Origin: JAVBLU01 sp031553225
GTDB taxonomy: Bacteria; Bacillota; Clostridia; Christensenellales; UBA1750
NCBI GenBank assembly: GCA_031553225.1
Contig: JAVBLU010000027.1
Coordinates: forward strand, 1 to 27,153
Length of the DNA stretch: 27,153 nucleotides
Direction of reading: 5' to 3'
Under the pieces are notes generated by a model, which did no database searches, had not been told where the DNA came from, and saw nothing but the letters and a program-made list of their open reading frames with translations. Of this stretch, positions 16,978 through 23,150 are shown in pieces. The first letter of the stretch is position 1; the number at the start of each line of letters is the position of its first letter. A program made the position numbers and the translations under genes.

Positions 16978-18386
16978 ACGTCCGCCCGGCGGGCAAGCGC
17001 CTCGGCAATGTCCACGCTTTGCAGGGCCGTCTGCACGCCGTGGTGAAACGCGCCCGTGCGCAGGGAATCCAGGAAGACGTGCAGCTGATGGAGAAAGCCG
17101 TTGCTCACGTGCATGGGCAAGTTGTCCCCCGCTACCTCGCGCACCAGCGCGCCGCCCTCCCACATCCGCACACGGCCGGGCGTGTCCGCGCCGTTCCACA
17201 CGGGAACGGCGCCCTCGACCGTGCGGCCGCCGCCCGTGATGAGGAAGCGCTCGTGCACCAGCCCCGAGCCCACGATGAAGGAGAGCCGCGCGCTTGCGCC
17301 GTTTTGCATGCGGGCGTGGATGTGCATGTTCACCGCCCCGCGCTGGTAGCCGGACGGCGCGTCGTAGAACAGCCGCGCCTCACGGTAGGGCGACCCGGCC
17401 AGATAGGACACGACGTCGATGCCGTGAATGGCCGTGGTGTGAAAGGGCTCCCAGCGGGCCACGCGGTACATCGTGTAGTCGATGTGTTCCACGGCCGCGC
17501 CCCGCATGCCATCGGCCATGGCGCGCGTGAGGGGCATGTGCCGCCGGTTGAAGGCCACCTGGCTGCCCGTGTGCCTGGCCGCCTCCACGAGGGGCGCGCA
17601 GGCCGCCAGCGTTTCGGCGGGCGGCTTTTCGATGAGCGCGGGCACCCCCTGCCGCAGCACGGCGGAGGCGATGGCCGGCGTGAAGGCAAAGGGTGTGAGC
17701 ACCAGACATCCGTCCGGCTTTTCCGCCGCCAGCATGGCCCGAAAGTCGGCATACGCGGCCGCGAAGCCGCCCGCCTCGCGGAAGGCCTGCGCGCGGCTCT
17801 CGTCCACGTCGCAGCAGGCGGCCAGAACGCAAAGCCCCTCCGCGGAAGCGTCGCGCAGGGCGGGCAGGTGGGCCGTGCGGGCGATGCCCCCGCAGCCGAT
17901 CACACACAGGCGCACGGCCATCTCCCCCTTTGTCGCCGCCTCGTGCGGCGGAGCCAGGGCGATCATCGAAAGGCTCTCGGCGCAGGCGTCCTGCAGCTCC
18001 TCCCCCGGCCGCCACCAGCGCATGGCGGCCTGCTCGTGGTTGGGCGCGAAGGGCGCGGGCGCGGGCAAGGCCGCACTGTACAGCGCGGCGTAGGCGATCT
18101 CGTCCCTCTCCCGCCGGGCGTTCTTTGCAAACAGCAGCTCGCACAGGCCCACAAACCGCACGTCCGCAAGGGTTTGCCCGCTCTCCTCCAGGCACTCGCG
18201 CACGGCGCACTGCCGCGGGCTCTCGCCCGGCTCGATCATGCCGCCGGGCAGCTCCCACAGCTTTCGGTAGCGGTTGTACAGCAGCATGGTCCCCTCCGGG
18301 CCCCGCACCACCACAAAGGCCGTGGTGATTGGCGCATACGATCCCCCCAAAAGCTCACGCTCGCTCCCCTTTACAAAGCTGCGCAT
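16965..18386 (-). CDS. NUDIX hydrolase-Gfo/Idh/MocA oxidoreductase fusion
   Basis: One 473-residue frame with two unrelated enzyme domains. Residues about 15-150 are a NUDIX hydrolase, with the Nudix box from G49 through E55, R63-E64 and E67-E68 to G70, which coordinates metal and cleaves nucleoside-diphosphate-linked substrates. Residues from 156 on form a Gfo/Idh/MocA dehydrogenase: the NAD(P) loop VIGCGGIA (162-169), the EKP triplet at 253-255, and a HTTAIHGIDVV block near the usual catalytic His. No stop or frame change lies between. At the junction an AAAGGGGG (17924-17931) precedes ATG 17921 and GTG 17915 (8 nt), so the oxidoreductase might also be made separately. ATG 18386 follows GAGGGGGG. 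The substrates are unknown. Confidence 0.85.
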   Translation of the reverse strand: MRSFVKGSERELLGGSYAPITTAFVVVRGPEGTMLLYNRYRKLWELPGGMIEPGESPRQCAVRECLEESGQTLADVRFVGLCELLFAKNARRERDEIAYAALYSAALPAPAPFAPNHEQAAMRWWRPGEELQDACAESLSMIALAPPHEAATKGEMAVRLCVIGCGGIARTAHLPALRDASAEGLCVLAACCDVDESRAQAFREAGGFAAAYADFRAMLAAEKPDGCLVLTPFAFTPAIASAVLRQGVPALIEKPPAETLAACAPLVEAARHTGSQVAFNRRHMPLTRAMADGMRGAAVEHIDYTMYRVARWEPFHTTAIHGIDVVSYLAGSPYREARLFYDAPSGYQRGAVNMHIHARMQNGASARLSFIVGSGLVHERFLITGGGRTVEGAVPVWNGADTPGRVRMWEGGALVREVAGDNLPMHVSNGFLHQLHVFLDSLRTGAFHHGVQTALQSVDIAEALARRADVYAP

Positions 18387-18406
18387 GGCCGTCCCCCCTC
18401 GCCTAA

Positions 18407-18434
18407 ATTATACGCGGCCGGCTTGGAAAAACAA
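18407..18434 (-). promoter_or_regulatory. Promoter of the NUDIX-oxidoreductase gene
   Basis: On the minus strand: TTGTTT (18434-18429), 16-nt spacer, then a perfect TATAAT (18412-18407). The predicted start near 18400 lies at the ribosome site, giving a very short leader. Confidence 0.6.
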
Positions 18435-18450
18435 GGCGTTTCCCCGCATC

Positions 18451-18467
18451 CGTTTGGTTGCCAAACG
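18451..18467. promoter_or_regulatory. Inverted repeat over the -35 of the divergent promoter (candidate operator)
   Basis: CGTTTGG (18451-18457) and CCAAACG (18461-18467) form a perfect 7-bp inverted repeat with a TTG centre. That centre and the next bases are the -35 hexamer TTGCCA of the rightward promoter, and the repeat ends 17 nt from the leftward -35. A bound repressor would block the rightward promoter. The regulator is not in the window. Confidence 0.5.
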
Positions 18468-18486
18468 CCGGAAATAGCGGTACACT
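18458..18486 (+). promoter_or_regulatory. Promoter of the TIM-barrel/GNAT/GH43 operon
   Basis: TTGCCA (18458-18463), exactly 17 nt, then TACACT (18481-18486). The start would be near 18493, before the AAGGAG at 18502-18507. Confidence 0.6.
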
Positions 18487-18515
18487 ACGTATATCCAAAG
18501 GAAGGAGTGCTGCGC

Positions 18516-19349
18516 ATGCTGCCCACGATTCGCCTTGGCGACGCGGACGTCACCCGCCTGATCATCGGGGGAAATCCCTTCAGCGGCAACTCGCACGTCA
18601 GCGAGGACATGTCCGCCGAGATGGAGAACTTTTTCACCACGCAGGAGGTCAAACGCACGCTGTTCCGGTGCATGGAGTGTGGCATCAACGCGATGCAGCT
18701 GCGTGCCGACCGGCACATCATGCGCATCATGCGCGAGTTCCGCATGGAAGGCGGCGAGCTGCACTGGGTGGCGCAGACCGCGCCGGAGCTGCTCTCCTAT
18801 GAAGGCATGGTTCGCCAGGCCATGGCCTACAACCCCGTGGCCATCTACCACCACGGCACCATGACCGACCAGCTGTATAAGGCGGGGGAATACGACGAGA
18901 TCCGGCGGCGCCTGGAGGTCCTGAAGAAAACCGGCCGCGCCGTGGGCCTGGGCACGCACATGCCCGAGGTGATTGCGTACGCCGAGGAACACGGCTTCGG
19001 GGCGGACTTCTACATGGCCTGCGTGTACAACATAAGCCGCGAGGACCGGGTGTCCTCGGCCATCACCGGCAAGGCGAACAACGGGGAGATCTTCGACGAG
19101 GAGGACGTCGTCAAGATGTACCGCATGATCCGGCAGGTGCAAAAGCCCTGCCTGGCCTTCAAAATTTTGGGCGCAACCCGGCGCTGCGACACCCAGGAGG
19201 ACGTGCAGGCCGCCTTCGACCAGGCGTTTGCCAACATCAAGCCCACCGACGCGGTGGTTGTGGGCATGTACCCAAAGACACTGGACCAGGTGGGCCTGAA
19301 CGCCCGCTACACGGCCGCGGCCATACAAAGGGCCGCGCAGGCCAGCTAA
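18516..19349 (+). CDS. Conserved protein, probable TIM-barrel enzyme of unknown function
   Basis: A 277-residue soluble protein that I do not assign to a named family. It starts with VTRLIIGGNPFSGNSH, followed by alternating strand and helix stretches (GINAMQLRAD, LHWVAQTAPELL, AVGLGTHMPEVI, ADFYMACVYNISRE, CLAFKILGATRRC, DAVVVGMYP) that suggest an eight-fold beta/alpha barrel. The opening resembles the N-terminal pattern of aldo/keto reductases, where the first strand leads into a G-rich turn, but the Asp-Tyr-Lys-His catalytic set is not evident. ATG 18516 is 8 nt after AAGGAG. It is followed after 4 nt by the acetyltransferase and then the GH43-like gene, so a role in glycan or sugar derivative use is plausible by context only. 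Confidence 0.7.
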   Translation: MLPTIRLGDADVTRLIIGGNPFSGNSHVSEDMSAEMENFFTTQEVKRTLFRCMECGINAMQLRADRHIMRIMREFRMEGGELHWVAQTAPELLSYEGMVRQAMAYNPVAIYHHGTMTDQLYKAGEYDEIRRRLEVLKKTGRAVGLGTHMPEVIAYAEEHGFGADFYMACVYNISREDRVSSAITGKANNGEIFDEEDVVKMYRMIRQVQKPCLAFKILGATRRCDTQEDVQAAFDQAFANIKPTDAVVVGMYPKTLDQVGLNARYTAAAIQRAAQAS

Positions 19350-19353
19350 GGCG

Positions 19354-19845
19354 ATGCCCGAGCTGCGCGTGTTCGACCCGACCATGCAGGCGGCGGTTTC
19401 CCTCTTCTTTGCCGCCTGCGCGGCCGAGCTTTCCTGGGCCTATGAACCGCAGGGCCGCCACCGCGACGTGGCGCATGTCGCCGAGGCGTACATGCAGGGC
19501 GGCTGTTTCTGGTGCCTGATATGCGGGCCGGACGTGGTGGGCACGGTGGCGGTGCGCGACATGGGCGGCGGATCAGCCGAGCTGAAGCGATTGTACCTGC
19601 TGGCGGCCTACCAGGGCAGAGGCCTGGGCGGGCTGCTGTTTCAAACGGCGCTTGACTATGCGCGCGCCGCGGGGTTTGCGCAGCTGTACGCGGACACGCG
19701 CGCCGATCGGGCCGCGTCGATCCACCTCATGCGCAAGCACGGCTTTGCGCAAATCGAACAATACAACGACAACGCCTTTGCGGAGCTGTTTTTTCGTCTA
19801 ACCCTGCGCGAGGGCGGCCCGCACAAAGGAGCTGACCCGCTTTGA
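19354..19845 (+). CDS. GNAT family N-acetyltransferase
   Basis: A 163-residue acetyltransferase of the GNAT fold, which moves acetyl from acetyl-CoA to an amine. The core is visible: strand LICGPDVVGTVAVRDMG, then AELKRLYLLAAYQGRGLGGLLFQTAL, whose QGRGLG is the acetyl-CoA pyrophosphate loop (motif A), then YADTRADRAASIHLMRKHGF, the usual motif B region. The substrate is not readable; antibiotic, sugar amine and protein acetylation are all possible for the family. It begins 4 nt after the preceding stop with only a weak AAGG site, and its stop overlaps the next start (TTGA), so it depends on neighbours for translation. Confidence 0.85.
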   Translation: MPELRVFDPTMQAAVSLFFAACAAELSWAYEPQGRHRDVAHVAEAYMQGGCFWCLICGPDVVGTVAVRDMGGGSAELKRLYLLAAYQGRGLGGLLFQTALDYARAAGFAQLYADTRADRAASIHLMRKHGFAQIEQYNDNAFAELFFRLTLREGGPHKGADPL

Positions 19846-20750
19846 AAAACCCGCTGCCCATCACAAACATCGGCGACCCCTACGTGCTGCTGCACGGCGG
19901 GGTGTATTACCTGTACGCCACCTCGCACGAGCGCGGCTACTTCGTGTGGACCTCGCCGGACCTGCAAACCTTCAGCGAGCCGGTGCTGTGCTATCAGGCG
20001 GGGGCGCGCAGCTTTGGCGGCGGGTGCTTCTGGGCGCCGGAGGTGTACGAGTTCGGCGGCCGGTTCTACATGTACTACACGGCGCAGTGGAAAATCTTCG
20101 CGCAGGAGAGCCTGCGGATCGGCGTGGCGGTGTCGGACAGCCCGCTGGGGCCCTTTCTGGACGCGCACGACCAGCGGCCCATGTTCGACTTCGGGTACGG
20201 CGTGCTGGACGCCCACGTGCTGAAGGACGGCGCGCGCAGCTACCTGTACTACTCCAGCGCCGGCGAGGGCCACGTGGTGGACGGCTGCAAGGAGGCCGAC
20301 ATCTACGTGGTCGAGCTGGGCGATGACTTCCTGTCCGTCAAGGGCGAGGGCCGCCTTATCATACGTCCCGAGCAGGAGTGGGAGCGCAAGAGCGAAGGAC
20401 GGCGGCAGCTGTGGGCGGAGGGGCCGTTCGTTGTGAAACACCAAGGGCGCTATCACCTGATGTACTCCGCCAACTTTTACGCCTCGCGCGATTACTGCGT
20501 GGGATGCGCCGTGGCCGACCACCCGATGGGGCCGTTTGCCAAGTACCCGCGCAACCCGGTGCTGCGCAGCACCCACGCCGTGTCCGGGCCCGGCCACAAC
20601 AGCGTGACGACGGGGCCGGACGGCGGCCTGGTATGCGTGTACCATGCGCACACGCACTACGACGCGCCCAGCGGAGACCGGCAGGTGTACGCAAGCCCCA
20701 TGCGCTTTGAGGGCGGATACATAGCGCCCATCGTGCCCGCAAAGGGGTAG
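19842..20750 (+). CDS. Glycoside hydrolase family 43-like protein
   Basis: A 302-residue five-bladed beta-propeller enzyme of the GH43 type (beta-xylosidases and alpha-L-arabinofuranosidases). The three catalytic acids are in place: D12 in NIGDPYVLL (base), D123 in GVLDAHVLKDG (pKa modulator) and E193 in LWAEGPFVV (acid). Other family stretches are CFWAPEVYEFGGRFYMYYTA and SGPGHNSVTTGPDG. The length covers the propeller alone, without an added carbohydrate-binding domain. No signal peptide is visible, so it probably acts on imported oligosaccharides. TTG 19842 overlaps the previous stop and lies 10 nt after AAGGAG. Specificity within GH43 cannot be assigned by eye. Confidence 0.85.
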   Translation: MKNPLPITNIGDPYVLLHGGVYYLYATSHERGYFVWTSPDLQTFSEPVLCYQAGARSFGGGCFWAPEVYEFGGRFYMYYTAQWKIFAQESLRIGVAVSDSPLGPFLDAHDQRPMFDFGYGVLDAHVLKDGARSYLYYSSAGEGHVVDGCKEADIYVVELGDDFLSVKGEGRLIIRPEQEWERKSEGRRQLWAEGPFVVKHQGRYHLMYSANFYASRDYCVGCAVADHPMGPFAKYPRNPVLRSTHAVSGPGHNSVTTGPDGGLVCVYHAHTHYDAPSGDRQVYASPMRFEGGYIAPIVPAKG

Positions 20751-20896
20751 GAACGCGGAGGACATGACCGCGTGCGCCGCACGGCTTGGCGCTTGCAGCC
20801 CTGCGCCGCCGGGCGCGGCGCGGTTATGCGGGATGCGGGCGCCCCGCCCGCGCCGCAAGACGCAGCGCCCGCCCGGCGGCCGGCCTGCCACACAAC

Positions 20897-20940
20897 AAAC
20901 AGCCGCCGCGCCACTGCGGCGCGGCGGCTGTTTCCTTTTT
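20897..20940. terminator. Bidirectional terminator between convergent genes
   Basis: A perfect 16-bp stem (20897-20912 with 20918-20933) with an ACTGC loop is followed on the plus strand by CCTTTTT, the stem itself ending in TTT. On the minus strand the stem likewise ends in TTT and is followed by GTTGTG. It serves the GH43-like gene ending at 20750 and the minus-strand gene ending at 20949. Nothing else was seen in 20751-20896. Confidence 0.82.
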
Positions 20941-20948
20941 GGCGGGTA

Positions 20949-22922
20949 CTATTTGCCGTAGGCCAGTTCCACGATGCTGTAGCCGTTCACCTCGGGAATG
21001 GTGACGCTGCCGCCGTCGATGGCCAGGGGCGTGCCTTCCGGCACGAGGCGGGCGGCTTTAACGGCCTTGGGGAGCTGCAGGGCGAGGGTTACGTTGCGCA
21101 CGGCGGTGCGCTCTTCCACAAGATCAATGCTGGCGGACTTGCGCACGGGCACGTAGGAGAGCACGTGCACGGCGTAGCGGCCGTGCTGCGGCTGGTCCAG
21201 CACCGACACGCCGAGCGTGGACGGCCCGTCGTGCCGCACGATCCGGCCGGGCAGCAGGATATCCAGCGCGTTGGCGATGAGCTGCTTGCACCAGAAGGGC
21301 GCGTTTTGGCGGTACTGCGTAAAGATGGGATGCGAGAAGACGATAACGCCCCCGTTCTGCAGCACGGCCGGGTAGGCCGCGCCTTTGGCGGACGGGGTAT
21401 ACCTGTGCGAGCAGAAGCGGTCGCCCTCGCGGGCGAAGAAGGGGGCGCGCGCGCACATCACCGGCCGGGCGGAGGTGGGCGAGAGCTTCTCGCCCGCCAG
21501 ATAGATGGCGTATTCGGCGTCGGCCTCCAGCCCCTTGCCCATCGCGCCCTCAGGCAGCAAAAAGTCGGGGTACAGCTCGTTTGTGCCGGCTGTTTTGCAG
21601 CCGAAGCAGGAGGGATACGCGCCTTCGCCGGACAGCCCGCCCTGCCCGCAGGCGATGATCTTGCCTCCGGCGGCCGCGAAGGCGTCCAGCTTGCGCTGGT
21701 AGGCGGGGCCGGCGTGGAAGTCCTCGGGCACGATCACCAGCTTGTAACCGGCGAGGTCCTGGTCGCGGTCGATCACGTCAAACTGCAGCGCCAGCTCCTC
21801 CAGCAGCTGGGAAGCGCCAAGAACGCTGTCGGGGATGACGTGCTCGCGCATATCCTCCTCGGCGGTGAGCACGGCGGCCTCCACAACGGCCTTGCTCGGC
21901 CGCGCCCAGGGCTCGCGCTCCTCCAGCGGGCCGAACACCGAGCCGATCAAGCGGTAGGTGGCGGGCTGCAAAACGCCCTGCGGCTCCAGCTGGTCGCCTA
22001 TGGAGGCCGCAAAGCCGTAGGAAAGCATGCGGAAGCACTCAAACTCAAGCGCCGCCTGGTTCTTCAGCGAGTGAAAGTCGCCCCAGGAGGTGTGGAACTT
22101 GCCGGTCATGCCCATACAGTCCAGCCCCAGGGTGCGGGCGTAGCGGGCGGACACGGGAAAGTGCAGGTACCCCCACCCGCCCGAGGGCAGGCTCTCCAGC
22201 TCGAAATGCGTGTAGGTATCGGCGCTGTCGCGCGTGCAGGGCCCCACGTGCCCGGCGTTGTAAAAGATCGTGCAGTCCTTGGAGTAGGCGCGCACGATTC
22301 TTGTCATCTTCTGCTTAAAGCGGGTTAAAGAGAACTTGGCGAAGGCGCGCACCGCGCCCTCGTCGGCGCAGTCGACGCCCTTTTGCTTCATTTCTTTGCG
22401 GCAGGCGGCGCACAGGCACGGGCGGATGCCCACGATGTCGAAGAACACGCCGTCCAGCTCGTCGCCCAGCAGGCCGCACACTTCCTTGGTGTGCTCGGCC
22501 AAAAAATCGAAATAGCCGGTGTTGATGCACAGCGACTGGTAGAACCCGGGCCTTGTGAACGCCTCGCCCTCGTGGCTGCCGTCCGCCTTGCGTATGAGCC
22601 ACTCCGGCCGGGTGGTGGCGCTGTGGTAGTCCCACTGAACGGTGATGTACACGGGCGCGCGCACGCCTGCTTTGTGCAGGGCCTTCACCTGCTCCACCAT
22701 CAGGTTCGGCCGAACCAGGTTCGGGTGTACGAGCTCCGGGAATTTTTTCGACGGGTAGTACAGCCACCCGTGGTGGCAGCGGGCGAACACCGTCATGGAG
22801 GCGATGTGCGCGTCCTTGGCGGTTTTGGCGAACAGGTCCGGGTCGAAATCCTTGCCCACGCCGGGGATGAGCTCGGACGTGTGGTAGTCGAGATGGATCT
22901 GCCTGGCCACGAGCTGGGTCAA
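20949..22922 (-). CDS. GHL6-type putative glycoside hydrolase with beta-galactosidase trimerisation-like domain
   Basis: A 657-residue soluble protein. The first half (ARQIHLDYHTSELIPGVGKDFD, ASMTVFARCHHGWLYYPSK, YITVQWDYHSATTRPEWL, DGVFFDIVGIRPCLCAACR) matches what I recall of the hypothetical glycosyl hydrolase 6 family, a barrel related to GH29 and GH42. The middle and later part (about 370-600: VIPDSVLGASQLLEEL, YKLVIVPEDFHAGPAYQRKLDAFAAAGGKIIA) resembles the beta-galactosidase trimerisation fold. A short beta domain ends the protein. A CxxC pair and nearby Cys are present in the barrel at about 172-175. Substrate unknown; an exo-glycosidase on an L-fucose- or galactose-like sugar is a reasonable guess. 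TTG 22922 lies 8 nt after GAGGAGG. Confidence 0.78.
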   Translation of the reverse strand: MTQLVARQIHLDYHTSELIPGVGKDFDPDLFAKTAKDAHIASMTVFARCHHGWLYYPSKKFPELVHPNLVRPNLMVEQVKALHKAGVRAPVYITVQWDYHSATTRPEWLIRKADGSHEGEAFTRPGFYQSLCINTGYFDFLAEHTKEVCGLLGDELDGVFFDIVGIRPCLCAACRKEMKQKGVDCADEGAVRAFAKFSLTRFKQKMTRIVRAYSKDCTIFYNAGHVGPCTRDSADTYTHFELESLPSGGWGYLHFPVSARYARTLGLDCMGMTGKFHTSWGDFHSLKNQAALEFECFRMLSYGFAASIGDQLEPQGVLQPATYRLIGSVFGPLEEREPWARPSKAVVEAAVLTAEEDMREHVIPDSVLGASQLLEELALQFDVIDRDQDLAGYKLVIVPEDFHAGPAYQRKLDAFAAAGGKIIACGQGGLSGEGAYPSCFGCKTAGTNELYPDFLLPEGAMGKGLEADAEYAIYLAGEKLSPTSARPVMCARAPFFAREGDRFCSHRYTPSAKGAAYPAVLQNGGVIVFSHPIFTQYRQNAPFWCKQLIANALDILLPGRIVRHDGPSTLGVSVLDQPQHGRYAVHVLSYVPVRKSASIDLVEERTAVRNVTLALQLPKAVKAARLVPEGTPLAIDGGSVTIPEVNGYSIVELAYGK

Positions 22923-22945
22923 GAAAAACGCCTCCTCATGCGCTG

Positions 22946-22967
22946 CTTTCGCCGCGCTTTCGCCGCG
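22946..22967 (-). repeat. Tandem 11-bp direct repeat in the leader of the GHL6-type gene
   Basis: CTTTCGCCGCG occurs twice without a gap (22946-22956 and 22957-22967), about 25-45 nt before the start codon. It may be simple slippage or a site for a regulator. Confidence 0.5.
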
Positions 22968-23002
22968 GCCCTGGTAAGCGGCAGCCGTGCGCTGCGTCGC
23001 CG

Positions 23003-23016
23003 GGGAATTATTTCCC
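23003..23016. repeat. Inverted repeat in the divergent GHL6/kinase spacer
   Basis: GGGAA (23003-23007) and TTCCC (23012-23016) flank TTAT, an AT-centred imperfect palindrome in a GC-rich spacer, 22 nt before the kinase -35. It could be a shared operator. Confidence 0.35.
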
Positions 23017-23037
23017 GAAGGACGGTCTGTTTTCCTG

Positions 23038-23066
23038 TTGATTCGCAGGTAATATTTCGCTAAACT
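23038..23066 (+). promoter_or_regulatory. Promoter of the FGGY kinase gene
   Basis: TTGATT (23038-23043), exactly 17 nt, TAAACT (23061-23066) in an AT-rich patch. The predicted start near 23073 falls on the palindrome at 23072-23085. No clear minus-strand promoter was found for the divergent gene. Confidence 0.55.
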
Positions 23067-23071
23067 AATAT

Positions 23072-23085
23072 GCGCGTATACGCGC
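23072..23085. promoter_or_regulatory. 14-bp perfect palindrome at the kinase transcription start (candidate operator)
   Basis: GCGCGTATACGCGC is self-complementary over all 14 bases and sits 5 nt after the -10 hexamer, where a repressor would block initiation. The protein that binds it is not in the window. Confidence 0.5.
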
Positions 23086-23150
23086 GCGTTTGGCGAAGGA
23101 ATGCGCCGCCGGCCGCGGGGCCGTACCGCAGTTCATGTGAGGGGGGCTTG

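Noticed and set aside
15870..18515. Long plus-strand open frame before the TIM-barrel gene
   Set aside because: Shadow of the permease and of the minus-strand fusion. It is Arg/Ala/Gly-rich and has no family signature, and a promoter and ribosome site precede ATG 18516.
20764..20896. Short open frame after the GH43-like gene
   Set aside because: No ribosome site and biased composition, and the frame runs into the terminator stem. No support as a gene.
23070..23150. N-terminal extension of the kinase from ATG 23070
   Set aside because: It would start at or before the predicted transcription start and run through the palindrome. The family N-terminus (LLLTIDVGTTG) begins at 23151 behind a G-rich ribosome site.
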